Assembly: GCA_002716125.1 (NCBI GenBank)
Contig: PAZH01000004.1
Span: 62,001 to 126,000, forward strand
Direction of reading: 5' to 3'
Length of the DNA: 64,000 nucleotides
Source of the DNA: Rhodospirillaceae bacterium
GTDB taxonomy: Bacteria > Pseudomonadota > Alphaproteobacteria > UBA8366
Made by a program: the position numbers and the translations under genes. The notes below the pieces were generated by a model. The model was given only the letters and a program-made list of their open reading frames with translations, was not told where the DNA came from and did no database searches. Of this stretch, positions 1-9,152 are shown piece by piece. Position 1 is the stretch's first letter, and every line of letters starts with the position of its first letter.

Positions 1-2
1 CG

Positions 3-782
3 ATCGGCGAAATCGTCGTCGCTGCGTTCACCGGAGACGATAACGACGTTCAAACCGAACAATTGGCCGCCATCGCGCCGGCCGCCGGCGGCGCGCCGGT
101 AAGCGCGCAACGCACAACGGAGAATGTTCCAGAACCACCTTCGCCCATTCCGCCTACGATAGCATCGTCGGTCGCGCCGGAGGGGCCGCCGACGCCAAGC
201 GTCGATGCCGCAACGGCCGCCACCCTGCCCTTACAGGCCGCCTTCCCGCAAAATCAACCATCGCCGCTATCGTTCGCGCGCAGCTTGCTTGAATCTCCCA
301 CCTCTGCCTATGCCACACCGAGCGCCGCTTCCACAAAATCCGTGATCGCGGCGGATGAACAATCAAGGCAGAACGAAGACTTACCTGACGCTGTTGCGGC
401 CGTTCTCGCCGCCCGGAGCCAGGTGCCGCGCGGCGGCAACATTCCAGCCCTCGGCACCAGCCGAATGTCACCTTCGACTTTCGAGGCCGTTTCCACCGCC
501 GCATTGCCTGACCTGCCGAAGACCGCGCCCAAGACAGCGGGCACGGACGGCGCGGAACCAGTGTTTAGACGAAATACGGGCGCGGAGCCGGTGGTACCCG
601 GAAAGCGGGGGGCGCCGCCGCCGCGCAACAATTCCGATATCAGCACGAGTCCGCGCCGAAGTGCGGCCGCCGCGAGCAATGTCCCCAACAGCATGGTACC
701 GAAGGCCATGATGTCCGCGCTCGACAAGTATGAAACGATGCTTCAACAGCGCCGCACCGCAGATGACGACTTGACGATGTAG
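3..782 (+). CDS. Ala/Pro-rich low-complexity protein, C-terminal part (5' end outside window)
   Basis: The ORF track starts this frame at a TTG at 63, but the frame is already open at position 3 with no stop, so this is most likely the 3' part of a gene that begins before the window. About 260 residues are visible. They are very rich in Ala, Pro, Ser and Thr with no clear globular domain, which suggests a disordered linker or tail. A short imperfect repeat (GAEPVF / GAEPVV) is visible near residues 170-180 of the track ORF. The last 25 residues (ALDKYETMLQQRR) look helical. Twenty-eight bases separate its stop from the L,D-transpeptidase downstream, so an envelope role is possible, but that is only inferred from the neighbour. 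I do not recognise the family. Confidence 0.55.
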   Translation: MGEIVVAAFTGDDNDVQTEQLAAIAPAAGGAPVSAQRTTENVPEPPSPIPPTIASSVAPEGPPTPSVDAATAATLPLQAAFPQNQPSPLSFARSLLESPTSAYATPSAASTKSVIAADEQSRQNEDLPDAVAAVLAARSQVPRGGNIPALGTSRMSPSTFEAVSTAALPDLPKTAPKTAGTDGAEPVFRRNTGAEPVVPGKRGAPPPRNNSDISTSPRRSAAAASNVPNSMVPKAMMSALDKYETMLQQRRTADDDLTM

Positions 783-810
783 GCAGCGGGCCGCTCAAAT
801 TGCGCCCATC

Positions 811-1329
811 ATGCAACTGATCGTCTACGAAGGCGGCTTATTGGTCCGCGAGAACCGTACTTTTCGATGCGCAATAGGCCGCAGCGGTATTACCAGCGAC
901 AAGAGAGAAGGCGACGGAGCGACGCCCATCGGGGAATTTTCTCTGCGTGAGATTTTTTTCCGTCCGGATCGCCTTAAGTCCCCGCAATCCATCTTGCCGA
1001 TCACCGCAATCGGCCCGGATGACGGCTGGAGCGACGACCCGGCCGACCCCGATTATAACCGCCGCGTCGCCATCCCGCATGCGTTCCGACATGAAACGCT
1101 TTGGCGCAGCGATTCGTTGTACGATATCGTCGTGCCCCTCGGATACAACGACGATCCGCCGGTTTCCGGCCTCGGCAGTGCCATATTTTTACATGTCGCC
1201 TCGGATCAGTATGCCGTGACAGAAGGATGTGTGGCGCTCGCGCGGAACGACTTGCTCGAGATTCTAAAGGACTGCGATCACACGTCTGTCCTTATCGTCA
1301 AACCGTCTGCGTCCGCGGTCCAAAGATAG
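811..1329 (+). CDS. L,D-transpeptidase (YkuD) family protein
   Basis: The product is 172 aa and consists almost entirely of a YkuD catalytic domain. The conserved pattern of a His followed about 10-15 residues later by an S/T-x-GC motif is present as FLHVAS...TEGCVAL; the Cys would be the nucleophile. The N-terminal half has the usual GRSGI...GDGATPIGEF strand region. This family makes 3-3 cross-links in peptidoglycan or attaches proteins to it. No signal peptide is visible, as in many short members of this subgroup, so export is unresolved. The 3' end overlaps the convergent yggS-type gene by about 32 bp. Confidence 0.85.
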   Translation: MQLIVYEGGLLVRENRTFRCAIGRSGITSDKREGDGATPIGEFSLREIFFRPDRLKSPQSILPITAIGPDDGWSDDPADPDYNRRVAIPHAFRHETLWRSDSLYDIVVPLGYNDDPPVSGLGSAIFLHVASDQYAVTEGCVALARNDLLEILKDCDHTSVLIVKPSASAVQR

Positions 1330-1981
1330 CCGAGCCGACACGGACGATCGTCGCGCCGAATTCAATTGCCAATGGGTAATCCGCGCTCATACCCATGCTT
1401 AAGCCGGTCAGGCCGTTTCGGGCGGCGATATCCGCCAGCAACGCGAAATGCGGCGATGCTTCTTCGTTTTGCGGCGGAATACACATCAGCCCCGCGATAT
1501 CCAGCTGATAGTCGTCGCGGCACGCCTTAACGAAATCATCCGCTTCTCTCGGGGAAATGCCCGCTTTTTGCGGTTCTTCCCCCGTATTGATTTGAATATA
1601 GCAAGGAAGGCGCCGGTCTGCCTTTTCCATCTCTTTCGCGAGGGATTGCGCCAGTTTGGGGCGATCTAGGGTTTGTATAACATCGAAAAGTGCGACGGCG
1701 TTTCGAGTTTTGTTGGTCTGTAGCGGGCCGATGAGATGCAGTTCGATATCCGCATGGCCCGCTTTGAGGTCCGGCCATTTACCTTCCGCTTCTTGAACCC
1801 GGTTTTCGCCAAATATCTTCTGCCCTAAGGCAATCACCGGTTCGATAGCGTCTGCCGGAAAAGTCTTCGAGACGGCGCAGAGAGCCGTCGCATTGGCCGC
1901 ACGTCCCGCCTCTTGAGCCGCATTCGCAATTATCTCGCAAACATTGCGATGGCGCATTTCTACATCGTTGTCGGAGCTCAT
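1298..1981 (-). CDS. yggS: YggS family pyridoxal phosphate-binding protein (PLPBP)
   Basis: This 227-aa protein belongs to the YggS/PROSC family, single-domain type III-fold PLP proteins that help PLP homeostasis. The PLP lysine sits in AVSKTF, and the family signatures FGENRVQE, HLIGPLQTNK, INTGEEPQKAG and LSMGMSADYPLAI are all present. The track ORF begins at 1990. I prefer the ATG at 1981 because GGAAGG lies directly before the 1990 ATG but about 9 bases before the 1981 ATG, a normal ribosome-site distance. The gene is convergent with, and overlaps, the L,D-transpeptidase gene and is divergent from the DUF3576 gene. Confidence 0.92.
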   Translation of the reverse strand: MSSDNDVEMRHRNVCEIIANAAQEAGRAANATALCAVSKTFPADAIEPVIALGQKIFGENRVQEAEGKWPDLKAGHADIELHLIGPLQTNKTRNAVALFDVIQTLDRPKLAQSLAKEMEKADRRLPCYIQINTGEEPQKAGISPREADDFVKACRDDYQLDIAGLMCIPPQNEEASPHFALLADIAARNGLTGLSMGMSADYPLAIEFGATIVRVGSAIFGPRTQTV

Positions 1982-2070
1982 ACTTCTCATCCTTCCGGTA
2001 GGCGGGTCCGCAGCCAGGGACCGATTGAAGAAACCGCTGGAAATCTCACGCTATTTTCCGCATATAGGCC

Positions 2071-2610
2071 ATGATGTACCGAGAATTAATCCGTTTCACC
2101 TCTCTTTTCGCAACGACCGCATTGCTCGCCGGTTGTTTCGGATTCGGCGATGACGACGATCCGGTCACCCAGACGGGCTCGGTTAAGCGTGTCGAGAGTC
2201 AGTCAGACAGCGGACCGGATAAGGGCCTTTTAAATACATGGTTGGGCCTGAACGACCAGTCGGATGGGAGTGCCGGCGGCAACGCGACCGGTATCAGCGT
2301 CAACGGATATCTTTGGCGCGCTGCCCTCGATACCATTTCTTTTATGCCATTGGCGCAAGCGGATCCCTTTGGCGGCACCATTTTAACGGATTGGTATCGC
2401 CCGCCGGAGACGCGCGGCGAACGGTTCAAGGTCAACGTTTATATCTTGGACAGCGATCTCCGTGCGGATGGTCTGCGTGTCTCCGTGTTTCGGCAACGTT
2501 TAGACCCGAGCGGCGTCTGGCTTGACGCGCGGGTCAGCAAGGAGACAGGCACCAATTTGGAGAACGCCATCTTGAAACGGGCGCGCCAGATGCGGGTGAG
2601 GTTGCAGTAA
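2071..2610 (+). CDS. DUF3576 domain lipoprotein
   Basis: This 179-aa protein begins with a short hydrophobic signal ending in a lipobox, LLAGC, so it should be lipidated and held in the envelope. The rest matches my memory of DUF3576, an alphaproteobacterial family commonly found just upstream of leuS: a polar linker, then a conserved region NGYLWRAALDTISFMPL and GTILTDWYRPP. Function is unknown. The same-strand position ahead of leuS, lptE and holA and the lipobox suggest an outer-membrane assembly or envelope role, but nothing in the sequence shows an activity. Confidence 0.85.
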   Translation: MMYRELIRFTSLFATTALLAGCFGFGDDDDPVTQTGSVKRVESQSDSGPDKGLLNTWLGLNDQSDGSAGGNATGISVNGYLWRAALDTISFMPLAQADPFGGTILTDWYRPPETRGERFKVNVYILDSDLRADGLRVSVFRQRLDPSGVWLDARVSKETGTNLENAILKRARQMRVRLQ

Positions 2611-2646
2611 CCGCATTATCTGCGGACGGCAGCCGATTAGGTTTGA

Positions 2647-2652
2647 TATAAT
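2647..2652 (+). promoter_or_regulatory. candidate -10 box (TATAAT) before leuS
   Basis: A perfect TATAAT lies 26 bases upstream of the leuS ATG at 2679. The -35 region at the expected distance is poor, so this is a weak call. If real, transcription would begin near 2659, which argues against the TTG start at 2658 in the ORF track and for the ATG at 2679. Confidence 0.35.
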
Positions 2653-2678
2653 TTGCTTTGAGGAAGCCGGGTTGCGGT

Positions 2679-5252
2679 ATGGATCGTTACAATTTTAAAG
2701 AATCTGAGCCAAAATGGCAGGAACGCTGGCAGGAAGCCGGGTGTTTCGAGGCCGAGGCCGACCCGGATCGCGAAAAATACTACGTCTTGGAGATGTTTCC
2801 GTACCCGTCGGGTCGGATACATATGGGACATGTAAGATGCTACACGATCGGCGATGTCGTCGCGCGATATAAACGCGCGCAAGGCTTCAACGTGCTGCAT
2901 CCTATGGGTTGGGATGCATTTGGCCTGCCGGCGGAGAACGCTGCCTTCGACAACAACGTTCATCCCGCAGTTTGGACCCGCGAGAATATTGCCGCCATGC
3001 GGGAACAATTGAAGTCTATGGGCTTGTCCTACGATTGGCGCCGCGAGTTAGCAACGTGCGAGCCGGAATACTATCGCCACGAACAAAAGATGTTTTTGGA
3101 TTTCCTCGAGGCCGGCCTCGCCTATAAACGGGATTCCTGGGTCAATTGGGATCCGGTCGAGAATACGGTCCTCGCGAACGAGCAAGTCATCGATGGTCGC
3201 GGTTGGCGATCGGATGCCTTGGTCGAACGGCGCAAAGTACCGCAGTGGTTCTTGCGCATTACGGCTTACGCAGACGACTTGTTGGAAACGCTCGAGACCA
3301 TGGACCGGTGGCCGGATCAGGTCTTGTTGATGCAAAAGAATTGGATCAACCGGTCCGAAGGCGCGCGGATCGCGTTCGAACTTTCCGGTCGCGACGATCG
3401 TCTTGAAGTCTTTACGACCCGGCCCGATACCCTATTTGGGGCAAGCTTTTGCGCGGTCGCCGCAAATCACCCATTGGCCCTAGAACTCGCGGAGAGCGAT
3501 CCGGCCGTGCAGGCGTTTATTGAAGAATGCAACCGGATGGGGACGAGCGAGGCGGCCATCGAAACCGCCGAAAAAGTGGGTTTCCGGACGAATATAACCG
3601 CGAAACACCCCTTCCGGGACGGACATGACTTGCCCGTATATGTCGCCAATTTCGTGTTGATGGAGTATGGCAGCGGGGCAATCTTTGGCTGCCCGGCTCA
3701 CGATCAACGTGATTTGGATTTTGCCCGGAAGTACGAGCTCGATGTCATACCGGTCGTTACACCCGAAGGTGTTTCGGCGGGCGATATGAATATCGAGAAT
3801 GAAGCCTTCGTTGACGATGGTTTGATCATCAATTCGGCGTTTTTGGATGGGTTGAATGTCGAGGACGGCAAGAAAAAGGCGATCGAGAAACTGATCGAGT
3901 TGGGGCAAGGCGAGTCTCAAACCACCTATCGATTGCGCGATTGGGGCGTCTCCCGCCAGCGTTACTGGGGTTGCCCCGTTCCGGTGATCCATTGCGAAAA
4001 ATGTGGGACGGTTCCCGTGCCGGAAGAAGATCTGCCGGTGACGTTGCCAGACGATGTCGAATTTGAAGAGGCGGGCAATCCGCTCGACCGCCACCCGACC
4101 TGGAAACATGTCGATTGTCCGGTTTGTAGCGGCCCTGCGGTACGCGAGACCGATACATTCGATACTTTTTTCGAATCTTCATGGTATTTCGCCCAGTTTG
4201 CCGCAAAAGACCAAGGGCAGCTTTTTTCGAAGGATGAAGCCGATTATTGGTTGGCCGTCGACCAATATATCGGCGGGATCGAACACGCCATTCTTCACCT
4301 TCTTTATTCACGGTTTTTCACGCGAGCCTTGCGGGATTGCGGTTATTTAAACGTGAAAGAACCGTTTGCTGGGTTGTTGACCCAGGGCATGGTTTGTCAC
4401 GAGACATACCGGGAAGCAGATAGCGCGAGCGCGGGCTGGCTGTTTCCCGAGGAAGTTTCCAAAACCGCAGATGGGGATCTGATCAAAACCGCAACGGGCG
4501 CGAAGGTTTCGGTCGGCCGGTCCGAAAAAATGAGCAAGTCGCGGAAGAACGTCGTCGATCCGGAAGCCATTATTGATTCTTACGGGGCCGATACGGCGCG
4601 TTTGTTCATGCTGTCCGACAGCCCGGCAGCGCGGGACCTGGAGTGGACAGAAGCGGGTATCGATGGTGCGTGGCGTTACACCAATAGATTGTGGCGACTT
4701 CTTGCGGAACCGGAGTTTTCATTCGGAGCTGTCGGTATGGCGGCGCCGGATTCTGTCTCGCCGGAGGCCGAAGAAGTTCTGCGGAAGACCCATCGGACGA
4801 TCGCGGATGTCAGCGCGGATCTGGACGCCTTTCGATTTAACCGGGCCGTAGCGCGCATTCGTGAATTGACCAATGAGGTTTCGGCATTGGCCGGCGACGA
4901 GCCATCGAACATCTGGGTGCGGCGGCAGGGTTTCGAAGCCATCGTTCAACTCATCGGACCCGTCATGCCGCATCTGGCCGAAGAGTTATGGGTCTTGCTG
5001 GGACATGAGACCTTGCTCGCGGAAGCAGCCTGGCCGACAGCCGAGGCGCAGTACTTGGTGGAAGACACGGTGACCATTGCCGTGCAGGTAAACGGAAAGC
5101 TGCGCGGCACCATCGAGATGTCGCCCAGTACCAGCAAGGATGAAGCGGAGGCCATGGCGCTCGCGCTGGAGAATGTTCAACGTGCGACCGAAGGTGCGGC
5201 GCCCCGCAAAGTCATTGTCGTGCCGAACAAGGTGATCAATGTCGTCGTTTAA
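2679..5252 (+). CDS. leuS: leucyl-tRNA synthetase
   Basis: Cytoplasmic class I synthetase that charges tRNA-Leu. With the ATG at 2679 the protein is 857 aa, normal for bacterial LeuRS. The HIGH-type motif is HMGH at about residues 48-51 ([13 protein letters not shown]), the editing domain contains the [10 protein letters not shown] motif, and the KMSKS loop ([11 protein letters not shown]) is near residue 617. The tail of the anticodon-binding region and a C-terminal domain ending [14 protein letters not shown] are intact. The track start (TTG 2658) adds seven unlikely residues. A GAGGA sequence lies about 14 bases before the ATG. The stop overlaps the lptE start by 14 bp, so leuS, lptE and holA are likely co-transcribed. 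Confidence 0.98.
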   Translation: MDRYNFKESEPKWQERWQEAGCFEAEADPDREKYYVLEMFPYPSGRIHMGHVRCYTIGDVVARYKRAQGFNVLHPMGWDAFGLPAENAAFDNNVHPAVWTRENIAAMREQLKSMGLSYDWRRELATCEPEYYRHEQKMFLDFLEAGLAYKRDSWVNWDPVENTVLANEQVIDGRGWRSDALVERRKVPQWFLRITAYADDLLETLETMDRWPDQVLLMQKNWINRSEGARIAFELSGRDDRLEVFTTRPDTLFGASFCAVAANHPLALELAESDPAVQAFIEECNRMGTSEAAIETAEKVGFRTNITAKHPFRDGHDLPVYVANFVLMEYGSGAIFGCPAHDQRDLDFARKYELDVIPVVTPEGVSAGDMNIENEAFVDDGLIINSAFLDGLNVEDGKKKAIEKLIELGQGESQTTYRLRDWGVSRQRYWGCPVPVIHCEKCGTVPVPEEDLPVTLPDDVEFEEAGNPLDRHPTWKHVDCPVCSGPAVRETDTFDTFFESSWYFAQFAAKDQGQLFSKDEADYWLAVDQYIGGIEHAILHLLYSRFFTRALRDCGYLNVKEPFAGLLTQGMVCHETYREADSASAGWLFPEEVSKTADGDLIKTATGAKVSVGRSEKMSKSRKNVVDPEAIIDSYGADTARLFMLSDSPAARDLEWTEAGIDGAWRYTNRLWRLLAEPEFSFGAVGMAAPDSVSPEAEEVLRKTHRTIADVSADLDAFRFNRAVARIRELTNEVSALAGDEPSNIWVRRQGFEAIVQLIGPVMPHLAEELWVLLGHETLLAEAAWPTAEAQYLVEDTVTIAVQVNGKLRGTIEMSPSTSKDEAEAMALALENVQRATEGAAPRKVIVVPNKVINVVV

Positions 5253-5742
5253 AATCATACTGACCTTGGCCGTCATGGCGACGTTGGCCGGATGCGGTTT
5301 TCGGCCGCTATACGGCGGCAGCGAGAACGGGGCGATCAACAGCCAGCTCGGCGCCATTCAGATCGCGACGATCGAAGATCGCGTGGGCCAGAAAATTCAT
5401 AATTTGCTGCTCGATCGGCTCAATCCACGCGGCCGGGCGCAGAGCCCGCTCTACACGTTGAGTTTGACCGCACAGATCAGCAAAGCGGAAATCGGGCTAA
5501 AATTCACAGAGGTCGCAACCCGCGCGAAACTTACGCTTTCTGCCAATTATTTCCTTACGGATAACCAGTCTGGCGCCATTCTGACGGAAGGGACCGTACG
5601 GTCCGTTAACAGTTATAATATACCCGATTCTGAATTTGCCCGCGTTGCCGCCGAGAACGACGCGACCGATCGAGCGGCGCGGGAAATAAGCGACGAGGTT
5701 AGGACCCGACTGAGTCTCCTCTTTTCGAAACAAGGTCAATAA
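5239..5742 (+). CDS. lptE: LPS assembly lipoprotein LptE
   Basis: The 167-aa product starts with a short signal peptide and a lipobox ([11 protein letters not shown]), the hallmark of LptE. LptE plugs and assembles the LptD barrel that inserts lipopolysaccharide in the outer membrane. The alphaproteobacterial form is short and divergent, as here. The start lies inside the leuS 3' end (14-bp overlap) and holA follows 7 bases after the stop; leuS-lptE-holA is a conserved trio in proteobacteria, which supports the call beyond the weak sequence conservation of the family. Confidence 0.92.
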   Translation: MSSFKIILTLAVMATLAGCGFRPLYGGSENGAINSQLGAIQIATIEDRVGQKIHNLLLDRLNPRGRAQSPLYTLSLTAQISKAEIGLKFTEVATRAKLTLSANYFLTDNQSGAILTEGTVRSVNSYNIPDSEFARVAAENDATDRAAREISDEVRTRLSLLFSKQGQ

Positions 5743-5749
5743 AGCCACC

Positions 5750-6784
5750 GTGAAAGTCGCCGCAAATAGGGCCGACGGTTTTGTGCGCTCTCCGCCAGCT
5801 GAATTGCGCGTCGCGCTCGTTTATGGGCCGGACGAAGGGTTGGTTCGTGAGCGGGCGACATGCCTTGGCGAGACCGTTGTACCGGATTTAGCGGATCCGT
5901 TTCTTGTCACTGAACTGAGCGGCGGCGATTTGACCGCCGATCCGGCACGTTTGACAGACGAAGTCGCCGCCATTTCGTTGACCGGCGGCCGTCGGCTTAT
6001 TCGCATCCGAGACGTCGGCGATGCAGCCGCGCCAATCTTGAAATCCGTCCTCGAGAACGGAACGGGCGACACCATGACCGTGCTCCAAGCCGGCCAGTTG
6101 GGCCCGCGCTCAGCGCTGCGAAAGCTCGCGGAAAGCCACGCGGCCGCTGCCGCCATTCCGTGCTATGTCGACGATGACGCGAGCCTCGAACGCGTCATCC
6201 GCGAAACACTTGCAAGTCATGACGTCTCGATCAGCGCCGAGGCGAGCGGTTGGCTGGTGGGTCGGCTCGGGTCCGATCGCGCGGTCTCGCGCGGGGAGGC
6301 TGAGAAGTTGGCCCTCTTTGCCGGGCCCGGCGGCCAGCTGGATCTCGAAGCAACCATGGCGTGTATTGGCGATAGCGCTTCCGAGTCCCTCGACGATCTA
6401 ATTTACGCCGCGGCCGATGGTGATTCGAACGCGGTCGATCTTGGGATCATGCGATGCTTCCAAGCCGGCTCGAGCGCCGTCGGAATTCTGCGCGCCATGA
6501 CGAACCACCTATTGCGGCTCGAAGCGGCCGGTGTCCGCATTCAAAGCGGTGAAGACGCGGGCGCGGTCTTAAAGTCACTGCGCCCACCGATTTTTTTCAA
6601 ACTGGAGCGGCGGTTCCGCGGACAGCTCTCGATTTGGCGGGGACAGGCGCTCGCACGTGCCTTGCAGCTTACGCTCGATGCGGAATTGAATTGCAAGCGC
6701 ACAGGTATTCCCGAGGACCCGGTTTGCGGGCGCGCGCTATTGCAAATTGCGAGCTTAGCCCGGCAACAAAGACGCTCCGCCTAG
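5750..6784 (+). CDS. holA: DNA polymerase III subunit delta
   Basis: This 344-aa protein is the delta subunit of the clamp loader, which opens the beta clamp on DNA. The N-terminal AAA+-like fold lacks a Walker A, as expected for delta, and carries the family start VALVYGPDEGLVRERA. The middle has LTGGRRLIRIRDV and the C-terminal collar domain includes RPPIFFKLERRF. The start is a GTG at 5750, seven bases after lptE. It ends one base before the convergent parB stop, so two opposing transcription units meet here with no room for a separate terminator. Confidence 0.96.
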   Translation: MKVAANRADGFVRSPPAELRVALVYGPDEGLVRERATCLGETVVPDLADPFLVTELSGGDLTADPARLTDEVAAISLTGGRRLIRIRDVGDAAAPILKSVLENGTGDTMTVLQAGQLGPRSALRKLAESHAAAAAIPCYVDDDASLERVIRETLASHDVSISAEASGWLVGRLGSDRAVSRGEAEKLALFAGPGGQLDLEATMACIGDSASESLDDLIYAAADGDSNAVDLGIMRCFQAGSSAVGILRAMTNHLLRLEAAGVRIQSGEDAGAVLKSLRPPIFFKLERRFRGQLSIWRGQALARALQLTLDAELNCKRTGIPEDPVCGRALLQIASLARQQRRSA

Positions 6785-6785
6785 T

Positions 6786-7682
6786 TCAGCCGATATCGCC
6801 GGGCGCCATAAGTTTTTGCAAGACGTCGTCGAGCTGCTCAAGAGTTTGATACTGTAGCTTAAGCGTCCCGGCCTCGCCCCGTTCATCAATCTCGACTTTC
6901 AGGCCAAGATGATTCCCTAAATCCCGCTCGAGGGCGGCGGTATTCGGGTCTTTCTCCGCCGCCGGCGGCCGCCCGCGCCGGGCTTCGCAGTCGCTATCGC
7001 GTTCGCGGCGGATCATAGCTTCCGTCTGGCGCACGTTGAGCGCTTTTTTGATCACCGCCGACGCCGCTGCCTCGGGATCGGCGGCGCCGAGCAACGCACG
7101 CGCATGGCCCGCGCTTAAGCTGCCATCCTGTACTTTCGTGCGAACGTCATCCGGCAACGCCAGCAATCGCAGTGTGTTTGCAACATGACTGCGGCTCTTT
7201 CCGATATCGCGCGCAAGATCCTCTTGGGTGCGCCCAAACTGGTCCATGAGGCGCCGATATCCCTCCGCTTCTTCGATTGCGGTCAGGTCTTCGCGCTGTA
7301 AGTTCTCGATCAGCGCGATCTCAAGCGCTTCGCGGTCGTCTAATTGCTTGACGATAATCGGCACTTCGTGGAGACTGGCCGCTTGCGCGGCGCGCCAGCG
7401 GCGTTCGCCGGCAATGATCTCGTAAGTGTCTGGCGCGACATCATTAGCGCGCACGAGGATTGGCTCTAGAACGCCCTTTTCCCGGATCGAGTCGACGAGG
7501 GACTGCAAGGCATCCGGATCAAAATGCCGGCGCGGCTGAAACTCGCTGCTGTGCAGATATTCGACCGGCACTACGCGATCGTCCCGTTGCCGATTGTCGG
7601 ACACGGAAACCGGCGCGCCCTCATCGCCGAACAACGCGGACAGACCGCGGCCCAAATGTTTGCGTTTTCCTTGTTCCGACAT
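6786..7682 (-). CDS. parB: chromosome partitioning protein ParB
   Basis: This 298-aa protein binds parS sites and spreads or slides as a CTP-dependent clamp to mark the origin region for segregation. Visible features are the GRGLSALFG N-terminal region that contacts ParA, the CTP-binding box GERRWRAA at about 92-99, the helix-turn-helix (TQEDLARDIGKSRSHVANTL) at about 152-171, and a C-terminal dimer domain ending LDDVLQKLM. It overlaps parA by one base and forms the end of the rsmG-parA-parB run. Two exact parS sites lie 1.4 and 3.4 kb upstream. Confidence 0.98.
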   Translation of the reverse strand: MSEQGKRKHLGRGLSALFGDEGAPVSVSDNRQRDDRVVPVEYLHSSEFQPRRHFDPDALQSLVDSIREKGVLEPILVRANDVAPDTYEIIAGERRWRAAQAASLHEVPIIVKQLDDREALEIALIENLQREDLTAIEEAEGYRRLMDQFGRTQEDLARDIGKSRSHVANTLRLLALPDDVRTKVQDGSLSAGHARALLGAADPEAAASAVIKKALNVRQTEAMIRRERDSDCEARRGRPPAAEKDPNTAALERDLGNHLGLKVEIDERGEAGTLKLQYQTLEQLDDVLQKLMAPGDIG

Positions 7683-8476
7683 CAGGCCCTGTGCTCCCGT
7701 TCGCGTTTTAGAATTTCACCCGCCAAGTGGATGTAGGCCTTGCTGCCGGCGCACCGCCAATCATAAAGCAAAACCGGCTTGCCGTAGGACGGCGCTTCGG
7801 AAATCCGCACATTCCGCGGAATCACCGTTTCATAAACCTTGTCGCCGAAATGCTCGCGCACGTCCGACGCCACCATATCGGACAGGTTGTTGCGGCGATC
7901 GAACATCGTGAGGACGACCCCTTGAATTTCCAAGCTTGGATTGAGGTTTTGGCGAATACGCTCAATCGTCCGCACCAAATGGCTCAATCCCTCCAAGGCG
8001 TAAAACTCGCATTGCAGCGGCACGAGAACCGAATCGGCGGCGCATAGTGCGTTCAACGTCAACAACCCCAACGCCGGCGGACAATCGATCAAGACATAAT
8101 CATACGTGTCGCCAATGCTTTTCAGCGATTCCGAAAGCCGATACTCTCGATTATCCGCCTCCAACAATTCCAACTCCGCACCGGCCAAATGCATCGACGC
8201 CGGAATGAGATCCAAGCCGGGGACGATCGTGCGAACGATCGCATCCGTTGCCGTCATTTCGGCGGCCAAGAGATCGTAAACCGTTGGTTTCTCGCTATCT
8301 TTATCGATATCGAGACCGGTACTTGCATTCCCTTGCGCATCGATATCGACCAGCAAGACACGCATCTCATTCGCCGCCAACGCGGTCGCCAAATTGACGG
8401 CCGTCGTGGTTTTGCCGACACCGCCCTTCTGATTTGCGATAGCGATAATGCGCGGCCGGCTCGTCGGTTGAGTCAT
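7682..8476 (-). CDS. parA: chromosome partitioning ATPase ParA
   Basis: ParA/MinD-type ATPase of 264 aa that moves ParB-parS complexes along the nucleoid. The deviant Walker A KGGVGKTTT is at about residues 17-25, followed by the VDIDAQGNAS switch and the DYVLIDCPPALG Walker B region. The ORF track runs to 8548, but the conserved start is MTQPTSRPRIIAIANQ at the ATG 8476. An in-frame ATG at 8500 that overlaps the rsmG stop (ATGA) is the alternative. Neither has a strong ribosome site, so translational coupling to rsmG is plausible. Confidence 0.97.
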   Translation of the reverse strand: MTQPTSRPRIIAIANQKGGVGKTTTAVNLATALAANEMRVLLVDIDAQGNASTGLDIDKDSEKPTVYDLLAAEMTATDAIVRTIVPGLDLIPASMHLAGAELELLEADNREYRLSESLKSIGDTYDYVLIDCPPALGLLTLNALCAADSVLVPLQCEFYALEGLSHLVRTIERIRQNLNPSLEIQGVVLTMFDRRNNLSDMVASDVREHFGDKVYETVIPRNVRISEAPSYGKPVLLYDWRCAGSKAYIHLAGEILKREREHRA

Positions 8477-8492
8477 GAGGACAGTCTCTGGC

Positions 8493-9152
8493 TCAATCAT
8501 TTGGGGCATGGACACGGGCAACTGACTCCAACTGCAGAATAACACCATCGTGCTGCGTAAGGCTCGGATGGGTTTCGAATTGCATATTCCAACTATTTTT
8601 TATATCGGTCAATTCGTTTTTAAAATCTTTTCCTTTAAAGAAGAAACAAATTGTATTCGTTTTAATATATCGTTCTGTTAATTCTAAAAGCCGCGTCAGC
8701 GGCGCCACTGCCCGCGCCGTCACCACATCTGCCGGCTCACAGAGGGCCGATTCCGCGCGCGCCTCTATGATTTTCACCGGCGTCTCTGTAATGCGTGCCG
8801 CTTCCCGAAGGAAAACGCATTTCTTCGCATCCGACTCAATCATTTGGATGTTCGGAACCCCCAGAATGCCCAAGACCATACCCGGCAAACCGGCGCCCGT
8901 GCCGATATCAAGCACTCGCGCCCGCCGATCCGGCAAAAACCGCACGAGTTGACCGCAATCCAATACATGGCGACGCCAGACATCGTCGACTGTGCCCGGC
9001 CCGATCAAATTTATGGAACGCTGCCATTTTAGAAGCAGATCGACGAACTTTGTGAGCCGCGACAATGTTTCACGTGAAACATCGAGCGCCGCCCCCACAT
9101 CTTCCGGGCCCAATAAGCTATCCGGTAAGTTCGGCTGATCCGCGCTTAACAT
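8493..9152 (-). CDS. rsmG: 16S rRNA (guanine(527)-N7)-methyltransferase RsmG
   Basis: SAM-dependent methyltransferase (219 aa, also called GidB) that modifies G527 of 16S rRNA; loss gives low-level streptomycin resistance in other bacteria. The SAM motif [12 protein letters not shown] is at about residues 80-91, preceded by the family signature [11 protein letters not shown]. The C-terminal part around 8580-8680 is locally AT-rich and Lys/Asn-rich, still in frame. Residues 25-29 (VSRET) are encoded by a perfect parS site, so this gene carries a partition site in its coding sequence. It sits between mnmG and parA. Confidence 0.97.
   Translation of the reverse strand: MLSADQPNLPDSLLGPEDVGAALDVSRETLSRLTKFVDLLLKWQRSINLIGPGTVDDVWRRHVLDCGQLVRFLPDRRARVLDIGTGAGLPGMVLGILGVPNIQMIESDAKKCVFLREAARITETPVKIIEARAESALCEPADVVTARAVAPLTRLLELTERYIKTNTICFFFKGKDFKNELTDIKNSWNMQFETHPSLTQHDGVILQLESVARVHAPND
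9066..9081. other. parS: parS partition site inside rsmG
   Basis: The sequence TGTTTCACGTGAAACA is an exact copy of the canonical 16-bp chromosomal parS palindrome bound by ParB. It lies within the first 30 codons of rsmG and supplies codons 25-29 of that gene. It is 1.4 kb from the parB start. Confidence 0.95.

Noticed and set aside
8560-8690. AT-rich patch as a foreign insert or second origin element
   Set aside because: It remains in frame within rsmG, has no DnaA boxes, and encodes a normal Lys/Asn/Phe-rich C-terminal segment.
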